From positions 137,900 through 201,899 of the forward strand of contig DASZLU010000006.1 in assembly GCA_035552195.1 (NCBI GenBank): a stretch of 64,000 bases of DNA, in the 5' to 3' direction. This DNA comes from CAIKMD01 sp035552195 (GTDB lineage Bacteria > Pseudomonadota > Alphaproteobacteria > ATCC43930 > CGMCC-115725). Below the pieces are notes generated by a model. That model saw only the letters and a program-made list of their open reading frames with translations. It searched no databases and was not told where the DNA came from. Of the stretch, positions 1 to 9,145 are shown one piece after another (positions within the stretch are counted from its first letter, which is position 1; each line of letters starts with the position of its first letter). The position numbers and the translations under genes were made by a program.

Positions 1-74
1 TGCCGACCGGTCAGAACGTGAACGAACCGCGCAACCGCCGTGTGGAAATCACGGTGCAAGCGCCGGGTATGTAA
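1..74 (+). CDS. OmpA-family outer membrane protein, C-terminal end only (partial)
   Basis: Only the last 23 codons are inside the window, read in frame from base 3 to a TAA stop at 72-74. The peptide PTGQNVNEPRNRRVEITV is the usual ending of the peptidoglycan-binding OmpA/MotB domain, in which an NRRVEI strand closes the fold. Such proteins sit in the outer membrane and bind peptidoglycan non-covalently. The rest of the gene lies before the window, so its full architecture cannot be judged. The 144 bases from here to otsA hold no convincing gene. Confidence 0.7.
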   Translation, partial: PTGQNVNEPRNRRVEITVQAPGM

Positions 75-218
75 AAAAGATAGCTGCGTACGACAAGACG
101 GCGGAACAACAAGCGGGGACTTTGTCGGGCGCTAGCACCGGGCGCGACACAAAGATGAGGGACGGCGGCGATGAGGGACGGCGGCGCTGGGATTGCGGCT
201 GCGTGGAGGGCAAAGGAT

Positions 219-1634
219 ATGCAAACGCTTCTGATTTCGAATCGCGTTGCGGAACCAAGTCGCGGCGGAGCGATGCCGGGAGGCCTCGCCGCGGCCCTCT
301 ATGTCGCCACCGACAAGAACGGCGCGTGGTGGGTCGGCAGCAGCGGCAAGCACCCGAAAGAAAACAGCGGTGAGTCGCCGATCCATACGAAAGCCATCGG
401 CGCCGGCAAGCTGGTGACCGTCGACTTCCCTGCCAATCTCTATCGCAATTTCTATAACGGCATGTCGAATTCGGCAATATGGCCGATCCTGCACGATCGC
501 GCCGATCTGCTGCATTACGACGAGCATTTCTTCCACGCTTACGCCGAGATCAACAATCTGATGGCCGATGCGGTCGCCAGCATCGCCCAGCCCGACGCGC
601 TGATCTGGGTCCACGACTATCACTTCTTCATGCTTGGAGAATGCCTGCGTCGCCGCGGCATCACCAACCCGATCGGATTCTTCCTGCACACGCCCTTCCC
701 GACTTCGTCGGTGCTCGGCTGCATGCCGCAGCACAAGGCGATCATGAAGAGCCTGTCCGCCTACGACCTCATCGGCTTCCAGACGGGCAACGATCTGCTG
801 CGTTTCCGCCACTACGCGACGACCGAGCTTTCGGCGACACAGACCGGCCAGACGACGCTGCGCTTCGACACGGAGCGCGTGCAGATCGGCGTCTTCCCGA
901 TCGGCATCAATGTCGATCGCTTCGCCGAGGCGGCCGAGCGCAATCTCAAGACCCGCCGGCTCAACCGCATGCGCCATGATCTGCATGAAGGCACGCTGGT
1001 CATCGGCGTCGACCGGCTCGATTACAGCAAGGGCCTGCCGCTGCGTTTCCAATCCTACGAGCAGTTCCTCACGCTTTATCCGGACGAACGCAAGCGCGTG
1101 TCGTTCCTGCAGATCACGCCGCCGACCCGCTCCGAGGTCGAGAGTTATCGCCGCATCCGCAACGAGCTCGCCGCTAAGGCCGGCGACATCAATGCGCGTT
1201 TCGGCAGCGTCGACTGGCAGGTGCTGCGCTACGTGAACGAAAGCTTCTCGCCCGACGAATTGGCCGGCTTTTATCGCATGAGCAAAGTCGCCTGCGTGAC
1301 GCCGCTGCGGGACGGCATGAACCTCGTCGCCAAGGAATACCTCGCGGCGCAAAACCCCGAAGATCCCGGCGTGCTGGTGCTGTCGAAATTCGCCGGGGCG
1401 GCACAAGAGCTGAACGCGGCACTTTTGGTCAACCCGTACGACACCGAAGAGGTCGCGCGCAGCCTGCGCCAGGCTCTCTACATGCCGCATGCCGAACGTA
1501 TGGAGCGTTGGGAAACGTCGATGCGGGTGCTCCGCAAAGCCGACCTTCAAGGCTGGTACGATTCGTTCTTCGTCGCTTTGCGCAGCGCATCGATCAAGCC
1601 GGCCGAAAGCACGACGACGCTGAGCGTCGCCTAG
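219..1634 (+). CDS. otsA: Trehalose-6-phosphate synthase (GT20)
   Basis: Makes trehalose-6-phosphate from glucose-6-phosphate and a nucleotide-activated glucose in the cytoplasm. The 471-residue protein has the GT20 landmarks: an N-terminal LLISNRVAEPS strand, HDYHFF near residue 130, GFFLHTPFP, RLDYSKGLP near 265 and RDGMNLVAKEY near 364. I chose the ATG at 219 because a GGAGGG ribosome site lies at 205-210 and because the family normally begins just before the SNRV motif; an upstream in-frame ATG at 171 adds 16 unconserved residues. It is the first gene of the alpha-glucan/trehalose operon. No OtsB phosphatase is fused or adjacent, so dephosphorylation must be encoded elsewhere or done by a general phosphatase. 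Confidence 0.95.
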   Translation: MQTLLISNRVAEPSRGGAMPGGLAAALYVATDKNGAWWVGSSGKHPKENSGESPIHTKAIGAGKLVTVDFPANLYRNFYNGMSNSAIWPILHDRADLLHYDEHFFHAYAEINNLMADAVASIAQPDALIWVHDYHFFMLGECLRRRGITNPIGFFLHTPFPTSSVLGCMPQHKAIMKSLSAYDLIGFQTGNDLLRFRHYATTELSATQTGQTTLRFDTERVQIGVFPIGINVDRFAEAAERNLKTRRLNRMRHDLHEGTLVIGVDRLDYSKGLPLRFQSYEQFLTLYPDERKRVSFLQITPPTRSEVESYRRIRNELAAKAGDINARFGSVDWQVLRYVNESFSPDELAGFYRMSKVACVTPLRDGMNLVAKEYLAAQNPEDPGVLVLSKFAGAAQELNAALLVNPYDTEEVARSLRQALYMPHAERMERWETSMRVLRKADLQGWYDSFFVALRSASIKPAESTTTLSVA

Positions 1635-1665
1635 AAGTTGGCGATGCCGCAGCCCGAGCCCGTTG

Positions 1666-3672
1666 ATGCAATCGAGACGAATGGCACGCACCTTGAATCA
1701 GCCTTCATCCGCGCAATCCTCGTCACAAAGCGGCGTTGCGCTGGCGGCGTCAGCTAAATCGGCGTCGACCAACGCTGGCGCGGCGCCGCGTAGCGACGCG
1801 CGCGTGGTCATCGAGCGCGTCTATCCCGAGCTCGATGGCGGGCGTTACGCCATCAAGCGCGTCGTCGGCGATCGACTCGAGATCTGGGCCGATATCTTCC
1901 GCGATGGGCATGACGTGCTCGGCGCCAACATCCTCTATCAGCCGGAAGGCGCATCGCGCTGGCACGCCGCGCCGATGCGCTTCTTCGACAACGATCGCTG
2001 GACCGGCACCATCGAACTGACCGAGAACCGGCGCTATCGCTACACGATCGAAGCCTGGACAGATCTCTACGCCTCCTGGTGCGATCGCATTCAACGCAAG
2101 CACGCCGCCCGGCAGGATTTGAGCGCGGATATGCCGGAAGGCCGCGCGCTTATCCGCGCCGCCGAGGCACGCTCCAACCGCACTATTGCCGCGCCGGATG
2201 CTAACATCGATGTGCTGCTCGACGGCGCCGTCGTCGGCGCCATGAAGGAATGGGGTCCGCGCGACGACGTGACGCGGCTCGATCGTTTTCTCGAGGTCTT
2301 CGTCGATCGCAAGGCGGCGGCGTTCTCGTCCTGGTACGAAATCTTTCCGCGCTCCCAAGGCACCGTCCCCGGCCACGGCTCGAGCTTTCGCGATTGCATC
2401 GCGCGGCTCGATGATATTGCCGCGATGGGTTTCGATACGGTCTACCTGCCGCCGATCCATCCGATCGGCGAGAGGAATCGCAAAGGCCGCAACAACAGCG
2501 TCCATGCCCAGCCGGGCGAGCCCGGCAGCCCCTATGCGATCGGCAGCGCGCTCGGCGGGCATGACGCGATCCATCCCGAGCTCGGCACGCTTGAGGATTT
2601 CCGCGCCTTCATCGCGGCCTGCGCCGAGCGCGGCATGGAGGTCGCGCTGGACCTCGCCGTGCAATGCGCGCCAGATCACCCCTGGATCAAGCAGCATCCG
2701 GAATGGTTCGAATTCCGCGACGACGGCTCGATCCGCTATGCGGAGAATCCGCCGAAACTCTATCAGGATATCGTCAACGTCAATTTTCGCTCACCGGCCT
2801 GGCAGTCGCTGTGGCAGGCGATCCACGACGTCGTCACCTTCTGGATCGCGCAAGGTGTCCGCGTCTTCCGCGTCGACAATCCGCACACCAAGCCTTTCCC
2901 CTTCTGGGAATGGCTGATCCGCGGCATCCAAAGCGAACGGCCCGATATTCTCTTCCTCTCGGAAGCGTTCACCCGCCCGAAAGTGATGCGCAATCTGGCG
3001 AAGCTCGGCTTCACGCAGTCCTATACCTATTTCACCTGGCGCAACGAGAAGCAGGAGCTGATCGACTATTTCGTCGAGCTGACGCGCGACGAGCCGAAAG
3101 AATTCCTGCGACCGCATCTCTTCACCAACACGCCCGACATCCTGCCGCGCTTCCTGCAAGATGGCGGCGCGCCGGCGTTTCGAATCCGCGCCGTGCTCGG
3201 TGCGACCTTGGGCGGGCTGTTCGGCATCTATAGCGGCTTCGAGCTGTGCGAGAACGGCGCGCTGCCGAATTCAGAAGAATATGCCGATTCCGAAAAATAC
3301 GAATACAAGGTTTGGGATTGGAATCGGCCTGGCAACATCAAGCCGCTCATCGCCTCGCTCAATCGCATCCGCCGTTCCCACAAAGTCTTTGAGGACTGGT
3401 GCAACATCGATTTCCTGCATTGCGACAATGACCGCGTGCTGTTCTATCGCCGCGGCAACGCCGTCTTCATCGCCGTCAGCCTCGATCCTTTCGGGCCGCA
3501 GGAGACGACGCTCGATCTGCCGCTGCATGTCCTCGGCTTGAACGAATCGGACGATCTGCAGATGACCAATCTGCTGACCGGCGGCAATGGGCATTGGGTC
3601 GGGACGCGACAGCACATTCGCCTCGATCCAGACGCCCCCGCGTTGATCTTCACGGTGGAGAAACGCCGGTGA
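1666..3672 (+). CDS. glgE: Alpha-1,4-glucan:maltose-1-phosphate maltosyltransferase GlgE (GH13_3)
   Basis: Transfers maltosyl units from maltose-1-phosphate to the non-reducing end of alpha-1,4-glucan. The 668-residue protein begins with a low-complexity Ser/Ala/Gln leader, then the GlgE N-terminal beta domain (about 40-200) and a GH13 barrel. The nucleophile is the Asp in FRVDNPHTKP (about 404) and the acid/base is the Glu in LFLSEAFT (about 433); the GERNRKGRNN loop is typical of GlgE. The start could be TTG 1663, ATG 1666 or ATG 1681; no ribosome site decides it. The 3' end overlaps the GTG of the treS-mak gene by four bases, so the two are probably translationally coupled, matching their consecutive reactions. 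Confidence 0.95.
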   Translation: MQSRRMARTLNQPSSAQSSSQSGVALAASAKSASTNAGAAPRSDARVVIERVYPELDGGRYAIKRVVGDRLEIWADIFRDGHDVLGANILYQPEGASRWHAAPMRFFDNDRWTGTIELTENRRYRYTIEAWTDLYASWCDRIQRKHAARQDLSADMPEGRALIRAAEARSNRTIAAPDANIDVLLDGAVVGAMKEWGPRDDVTRLDRFLEVFVDRKAAAFSSWYEIFPRSQGTVPGHGSSFRDCIARLDDIAAMGFDTVYLPPIHPIGERNRKGRNNSVHAQPGEPGSPYAIGSALGGHDAIHPELGTLEDFRAFIAACAERGMEVALDLAVQCAPDHPWIKQHPEWFEFRDDGSIRYAENPPKLYQDIVNVNFRSPAWQSLWQAIHDVVTFWIAQGVRVFRVDNPHTKPFPFWEWLIRGIQSERPDILFLSEAFTRPKVMRNLAKLGFTQSYTYFTWRNEKQELIDYFVELTRDEPKEFLRPHLFTNTPDILPRFLQDGGAPAFRIRAVLGATLGGLFGIYSGFELCENGALPNSEEYADSEKYEYKVWDWNRPGNIKPLIASLNRIRRSHKVFEDWCNIDFLHCDNDRVLFYRRGNAVFIAVSLDPFGPQETTLDLPLHVLGLNESDDLQMTNLLTGGNGHWVGTRQHIRLDPDAPALIFTVEKRR

Positions 3673-6600
3673 ACGCCGAACCGAACATTGATCGTCCGGA
3701 CTGGTACAAGGACGCGATCATCTACGAGCTGCATCTGAAGGCGTTCCACGACGCCAACAACGACGGCATCGGCGATATCCCCGGCCTGATCGCGAAGCTC
3801 GATTATCTGCAGGAGCTCGGCGTCACGGCGCTCTGGCTGCTGCCCTTCTTTCCCTCGCCGCTGCGCGACGACGGCTACGACATCTCCGACTATCGCGATA
3901 TCCACCAGTCTTACGGCAGCCTGTCGGATTTTCGGCATCTCGTTCGCGAAACGCATAAGCGAGGCATGCGCATCATTATCGAGCTGGTCATCAATCATAC
4001 CTCCGACCAGCATCCGTGGTTTCAGCGCGCCCGCCGCGCCAAGCCCGGCTCGGTCGCGCGCAATTTCTATGTCTGGAGCGACAGCGACGAGAAATACAAG
4101 GGCACGCGCATCATCTTCACCGATACCGAGAAGTCAAACTGGACCTGGGACCCGATCGCCGGCCAGTTCTATTGGCACCGCTTCTTCTCGCATCAGCCCG
4201 ATCTGAATTTCGATAGTCCCCATGTCGTCCGGGCGATGCTCAACACGATGCATTTTTGGCTCGATCTCGGGGTCGACGGGTTCCGGCTCGACGCCATTCC
4301 CTACCTCTGCGAGCGCGAGGGGACGAGCAGCGAGAACCTCGCCGAGACGCACTCGATCATCAAGCAGTTCCGTGCCGAACTCGATAGCGATTACAGCGGC
4401 AAGGTCCTGCTCGCCGAGGCCAATCAATGGCCGGAAGATGTGAAGGATTATTTCGGCAGTGGCGACGAATGCCACATGGCATTCCATTTCCCGTTGATGC
4501 CGCGCATCTACATGGCGATCGCGCAGGAAGATCGGCATCCAATCACCGACATCATGCGCCAGACGCCGGAGATCCCCGAGACCTGCCAATGGGGTGTGTT
4601 CCTGCGCAACCACGACGAGCTGACGCTCGAGATGGTGACCGACACGGAACGCGACTATCTCTGGCTGACCTACGCCGCCGATCGCCGGGCGCGCATCAAT
4701 CTCGGCATCCGCCGGCGCCTCGCCCCGCTGATGCTGAACGACCGCCGCAAGATCGAGCTGATGAACGGGCTGCTGCTCTCCATGCCGGGCACGCCGATCA
4801 TCTATTACGGCGACGAGATCGGCATGGGCGACAATATCTATCTGGGCGACCGCGACGGCGTGCGCACGCCGATGCAATGGACGCCGGACCGCAATGCCGG
4901 CTTCTCGCGCGGCGATCCGGCACGGCTCTACCTGCCGCCGATCATGGACGCGGTCTACGGCTACCAGGCGCTCAATGTCGAAGCGCAATCGCACAGCCTG
5001 TCGTCGCTGCTGAACTGGATGCGACGGCTGATCAACGTGCGACAATCGCTTACTGTCTTCGGCCGTGGCACGCTGACTTTCCTCTACCCATCCAATCGCG
5101 CGGCCATCGCCTATCTCCGCCAGCACGAAGACGTGACCGTGCTCTGCGTGATGAATCTGTCGCGCTCGGCACAGGCGGTCGAGTTGGACTTAGCGGCTTT
5201 CCCCGGCCACGTGCCGGTCGAGATGCTGGGCCGCACAGCCTTCCCCCCTGTCGGAACCGGCACCTACACCATCACGCTGCAAGCCTATGGCTTCTTCTGG
5301 TTCGAGCTGACGGAGCCGTCGGAGGGCAGATCGCCGGCAGCGCAAATCGCACCCGATCTCGTTACGCTGGTCCAGATCGGCGATTTCGCGACGGTCTTCG
5401 AAGGCCGCAACCGCGGCATCATCGAGCGCGACGTATTGCCGGGCTATTTGCGGCCACGTCGCTGGTTCGCGCAAAAGAGCGAGCGCGATGTCCGTATCGG
5501 CTTGCTCTCGTCGATCTGCTTCTCGCTGGGCGGACGCGATCGCTGCTGGCTGATCGCCGAGGCCCGCGGCAAGACAAACGTCGCCTATTCGCTGCCGGTG
5601 GTCGACGAGTATCAGCCGCCCGCCGCGCCACCGGCCCCGTCGGTCATCGCCAAGCTGCGTCGTTCCTATCGCGAGGGCTATCTCCTCGATGCGCTGTTCG
5701 GCGAGGACTTCATCCGCGCCGCGATCGATGCGATCCGTCAGAATGCATCGATCCAGACGGCTGGCGGCACACTCGCATTCCGCCCGACGCAAGCCTTCCT
5801 CGCGACCAACGCGCCGGAGAAACCGGTCATCCGCATCGGCGGCCAGGAACAATCGAACAGCTCGGCCGTCGTCGAAGAATGGCTGATCATAAAATTCTAC
5901 CGCAAGGTCGCGCGCGGCATAAATCCAGAGATCGAAATGGGCGCGTTCCTCACCGATCACGCGCATTATGCGAACTCGCCGGCGCTCTTTGGCAGCATCC
6001 ACTTCCAAGATGCTTCCGGGGCGGAGATGGCGCTCGGGGTAGCGCATGCTTGGATCCGCAATCAGGGCGACGGCTGGGCCAACACCCTCGCTTATCTCGA
6101 TCGCTTCCTGCAGGACCGCCGCGTCGCGACCGCCGATCAGCAAGCATTATCGACCGATGATCATGCCGCCTATCTGGTCCGGATCGAGCAACTCGCCCGT
6201 CGCACAGCCGAGTTCCATCGCGCGCTCTACGTCGAAAGCGGCGATCCGGCCTTCGTCGCCGAGCGCGTCCCGCCCGCCGCCGTCAAACGATGGGGCGAGA
6301 GCGTCGCCCACCTCGTCGACACCACGCTCGCGGCGCTGGTCGAATCCCGCACGCGCCTGTCGCCGGACGACACCGTGATGCTGGACGACGTGCTGGAGAA
6401 CGCCGCCGGCCGCAATGAATACATCCGCGGCCTTGCCGAGCTGCCCGACGACGTGCTTATCTCGCGCTATCACGGCGACTATCACTTGGGCCAGACACTG
6501 GTCGTGCAGAACGACGTGTTCATCGTCGATTTCGAAGGCCCGCCGCAGCTCTCGATCGACGAGCGCCGGGCCAAGCATTCGATCGTCCGTGACGTCGCCT

Positions 6601-6938
6601 GTATGCTGCGCTCTTTCGATTACGCGGCCTGGAGTGCGCTCGAGAATGCGACGCAAAACGCCGCCGATCATCACAAGGAACTGCACGAAGCCGTGCTGGA
6701 TTGGCGGCGGCAAGTGAACGAGCGTTTCCTCGATGCGTATCTCGCGGCGATCAGTGGCTGCCCGCTGTGGCCGCGAAACGATACCAGCGCGCGCAAGCTG
6801 CTGTCGCTCTTCCTCATTGAAAAGGCGGCGCTCGAGATCGAATACGAGATCGGGAACCGGCCCAGCTGGGCAGGAGTTCCTCTAGCGGGGCTCCGATCAT
6901 TGTTACACGACCGACAAACAAGCCGACAGGCCGAATGA
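3669..6938 (+). CDS. treS: Trehalose synthase / maltokinase fusion (TreS-Mak)
   Basis: A bifunctional 1089-residue enzyme: the TreS half interconverts trehalose and maltose, and the maltokinase half phosphorylates maltose with ATP to maltose-1-phosphate, the GlgE donor. The GH13_16 part (about 1-550) opens with WYKDAIIYELHLKAF and has the nucleophile in DGFRLDAIP (about 205), the acid/base in LLAEANQW (about 250) and the LRNHDELTLEM motif. The kinase part (about 570-1089) carries YHGDYHLGQ (about 936, catalytic Asp) and the metal-binding VDFEGPP. The start is GTG 3669, inside the glgE stop (GTGA overlap), where homology begins. A longer in-frame reading from 3594 would run inside glgE and is rejected. 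Confidence 0.95.
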   Translation: MNAEPNIDRPDWYKDAIIYELHLKAFHDANNDGIGDIPGLIAKLDYLQELGVTALWLLPFFPSPLRDDGYDISDYRDIHQSYGSLSDFRHLVRETHKRGMRIIIELVINHTSDQHPWFQRARRAKPGSVARNFYVWSDSDEKYKGTRIIFTDTEKSNWTWDPIAGQFYWHRFFSHQPDLNFDSPHVVRAMLNTMHFWLDLGVDGFRLDAIPYLCEREGTSSENLAETHSIIKQFRAELDSDYSGKVLLAEANQWPEDVKDYFGSGDECHMAFHFPLMPRIYMAIAQEDRHPITDIMRQTPEIPETCQWGVFLRNHDELTLEMVTDTERDYLWLTYAADRRARINLGIRRRLAPLMLNDRRKIELMNGLLLSMPGTPIIYYGDEIGMGDNIYLGDRDGVRTPMQWTPDRNAGFSRGDPARLYLPPIMDAVYGYQALNVEAQSHSLSSLLNWMRRLINVRQSLTVFGRGTLTFLYPSNRAAIAYLRQHEDVTVLCVMNLSRSAQAVELDLAAFPGHVPVEMLGRTAFPPVGTGTYTITLQAYGFFWFELTEPSEGRSPAAQIAPDLVTLVQIGDFATVFEGRNRGIIERDVLPGYLRPRRWFAQKSERDVRIGLLSSICFSLGGRDRCWLIAEARGKTNVAYSLPVVDEYQPPAAPPAPSVIAKLRRSYREGYLLDALFGEDFIRAAIDAIRQNASIQTAGGTLAFRPTQAFLATNAPEKPVIRIGGQEQSNSSAVVEEWLIIKFYRKVARGINPEIEMGAFLTDHAHYANSPALFGSIHFQDASGAEMALGVAHAWIRNQGDGWANTLAYLDRFLQDRRVATADQQALSTDDHAAYLVRIEQLARRTAEFHRALYVESGDPAFVAERVPPAAVKRWGESVAHLVDTTLAALVESRTRLSPDDTVMLDDVLENAAGRNEYIRGLAELPDDVLISRYHGDYHLGQTLVVQNDVFIVDFEGPPQLSIDERRAKHSIVRDVACMLRSFDYAAWSALENATQNAADHHKELHEAVLDWRRQVNERFLDAYLAAISGCPLWPRNDTSARKLLSLFLIEKAALEIEYEIGNRPSWAGVPLAGLRSLLHDRQTSRQAE

Positions 6939-6951
6939 CCATTGAGGCCGA

Positions 6952-9138
6952 ATGAGCACTGAAAGCGAAGCCACTGCGATCGAGACCGGCGAGCACGGCG
7001 ATCCTTTCGCCTTCCTGGGTCCGCATGAGCTGCAAGACGGCCGCATTGTCGTGCGCAGCTTTCAACCCGGCGCGCGCAGCGTCACGTTGATCGATGCGGC
7101 GGGAGCGACAGTCGAAGCGCAGAATCGCGATCGGCAGGGCATCTTCGAGGCGATCTGCGAGCGCGGCCTGCGGCGTCCCTATCGCTTGCGGGTTTCCTTT
7201 CCCGGCGGCGACCAGGAGCTGATCGATCCCTATCAATTCGGCTCCTGGCTTGGCGAAACCGATATCTATCTGCTGCGCGAGGGCACGCATCTCGCCGCTT
7301 TCAATCGCCTCGGCGCGCATTTCACGTCGATCGATGGCGTCGAAGGATTCAATTTCGCGGTTTGGGCGCCCAACGGGCGGCGCGTCAGCGTGGTCGGCGA
7401 TTTCAACCGCTGGGATGGCCGCCGCCATCCGATGCGGCTCCATCCCGGCGCCGGTATCTGGGAGCTGTTCATCCCCGGCCTTGGCGAGGGCGAGCGCTAC
7501 AAATACGAAATCAAGCCGCATGGTGGGATCGCGCCGCTCTTGAAGGCCGATCCCTATGCCTTCGCGGCTGAGCGGCCGCCGAACACGGCGTCGGTCACCT
7601 GCCGCACCGATCGCCACGAATGGCAAGACCATGCCTGGATCCGGGCGCGGCAGCATCGCGATCACTATGCGCGGCCGATGAACATCTACGAGGTTCATCT
7701 CGGTTCGTGGCGCCGCCGTCCCGAAGAGGGTGATCGCTGGCTGACCTATCGCGAGCTGGCCGAGACGCTGGTGCCTTATGCGAAAGATATGGGCTTCACC
7801 CATATCGAATTGCTGCCGATCACGGAATTCCCCTTCGATGGCTCTTGGGGCTATCAGCCGACGGCCCTCTTCGCGCCGACCAGCCGCTTCGGATCGCCGA
7901 GCGATTTCCAATTCTTCGTCGATGCCTGCCACCGCGCCGAGCTCGGCATCATTCTCGATTGGGTGCCGGGACATTTTCCCAGCGACGCGCATGGCCTCGG
8001 CGAGTTCGACGGCAGCAAACTTTTCGAGCACGCCGATCCGCGCCAAGGTTTCCACAAGGATTGGAACACGCTGATCTACAATTACGGCCGCGCCGAAGTG
8101 GCCGAGTTCCTTTTGAGCAGCGCACTATTCTGGCTCGACCGCTATCACATCGACGGGCTGCGCGTCGACGCCGTTGCGTCGATGCTTTACCTCGATTACA
8201 GCCGCAAGCCCGGCGAGTGGGTGCCGAATAGATTCGGCGGCAACGAGAATCTCGAAGCCGTCGCCTTCCTCAAGCGCCTCAACGAGACCGCGTATAGCCG
8301 CTTCGGCGGCATCATGACCATCGCCGAGGAATCGACCGCGTGGCCGATGGTGTCGCGGCCGACTTTCGAAGGCGGCCTCGGCTTCGGGTTCAAATGGAAC
8401 ATGGGCTGGATGCACGACACGCTCGCCTACATCCAGGAAGATCCGATCAACCGCGGCTACCATCACGAGAAGCTGACCTTCGGCCTGCTCTATGCTTTTT
8501 CCGAGAATTTCGTCCTGCCGCTCAGCCATGACGAGGTCGTACACGGCAAGCGCTCGATCCTCGGCCGGATGCCGGGCGATCGCTGGCAACGATTTGCTAA
8601 TCTCCGCGCTTATTACGGCTTCATGTACGGCCATCCCGGAAAGAAGCTCTTGTTCATGGGCGACGAGTTCGGCCAGGAGAGAGAATGGGATCACGATCGC
8701 AGCCTCGACTGGCATTTGCTCGGCGATGAGCTGCACCAAGGTGTGTTGCGTCTGGTCGGCGATCTCAATGCCATCATCCACAAGACGCCGGCGCTCCACG
8801 AGCTCGACAACGAGCATTCCGGCTTTCAGTGGATCGACGCGTCCGATCGCGCGTCGAGCATCGTGTCCTTCCAGCGCAACGGCAAAACGCCGGGCGACCA
8901 TGTCGTGGTGATCGTCAATTTCACGCCCGTGGTGCGCACCGACTATCGCATCGGGATGCCGTCGGAAGGACCCTATCGCGAGATATTCAATTCCGACGAT
9001 CACCGCTACGGCGGGAGCGGCGTCGTCAACGCCGGACCGCTGGTGCCGCAAGCCTTGAGTTGGCATGGCCGCGCGCATTCGGTGCCGCTGACCCTGCCGC
9101 CGCTCTCGGCCATCTTCCTCACGCCCACCAGCGGATGA
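6952..9138 (+). CDS. glgB: 1,4-alpha-glucan branching enzyme (GH13_9)
   Basis: Introduces alpha-1,6 branches into the linear glucan made by GlgE. The 728-residue length is normal for a proteobacterial GlgB with an N-terminal N1 module (DPFAFLGPHEL, about 15-110). A CBM48 follows, with FAVWAPNGRRVSVVGDFN and DGRRHPM. In the GH13 domain the nucleophile is the Asp in GLRVDAVASMLYLDYSR (about 406), the acid/base is the Glu in IAEEST (about 459), and SHDEVVHGK is the third conserved site. The gene starts 13 bases after treS-mak. The order glgE, treS-mak, glgB is the core GlgE-pathway arrangement. Confidence 0.96.
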   Translation: MSTESEATAIETGEHGDPFAFLGPHELQDGRIVVRSFQPGARSVTLIDAAGATVEAQNRDRQGIFEAICERGLRRPYRLRVSFPGGDQELIDPYQFGSWLGETDIYLLREGTHLAAFNRLGAHFTSIDGVEGFNFAVWAPNGRRVSVVGDFNRWDGRRHPMRLHPGAGIWELFIPGLGEGERYKYEIKPHGGIAPLLKADPYAFAAERPPNTASVTCRTDRHEWQDHAWIRARQHRDHYARPMNIYEVHLGSWRRRPEEGDRWLTYRELAETLVPYAKDMGFTHIELLPITEFPFDGSWGYQPTALFAPTSRFGSPSDFQFFVDACHRAELGIILDWVPGHFPSDAHGLGEFDGSKLFEHADPRQGFHKDWNTLIYNYGRAEVAEFLLSSALFWLDRYHIDGLRVDAVASMLYLDYSRKPGEWVPNRFGGNENLEAVAFLKRLNETAYSRFGGIMTIAEESTAWPMVSRPTFEGGLGFGFKWNMGWMHDTLAYIQEDPINRGYHHEKLTFGLLYAFSENFVLPLSHDEVVHGKRSILGRMPGDRWQRFANLRAYYGFMYGHPGKKLLFMGDEFGQEREWDHDRSLDWHLLGDELHQGVLRLVGDLNAIIHKTPALHELDNEHSGFQWIDASDRASSIVSFQRNGKTPGDHVVVIVNFTPVVRTDYRIGMPSEGPYREIFNSDDHRYGGSGVVNAGPLVPQALSWHGRAHSVPLTLPPLSAIFLTPTSG

Positions 9139-9145
9139 GCCCGGA

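Noticed and set aside
103..127. GGAAC box followed after 16 bases by GTCG upstream of otsA
   Set aside because: The -10 does not match CGTT or GTT, so it is not a credible EcfG promoter.
132..1691. Long antisense frame opposite otsA (519 codons)
   Set aside because: No recognisable domain, no ribosome site, and the opposite strand encodes a full OtsA. Such antisense frames are expected from the codon bias of high-GC DNA; the same applies to those at 20257-22533, 15092-17392, 36109-37872 and 12816-14861 (minus) and 52390-54786 (plus).
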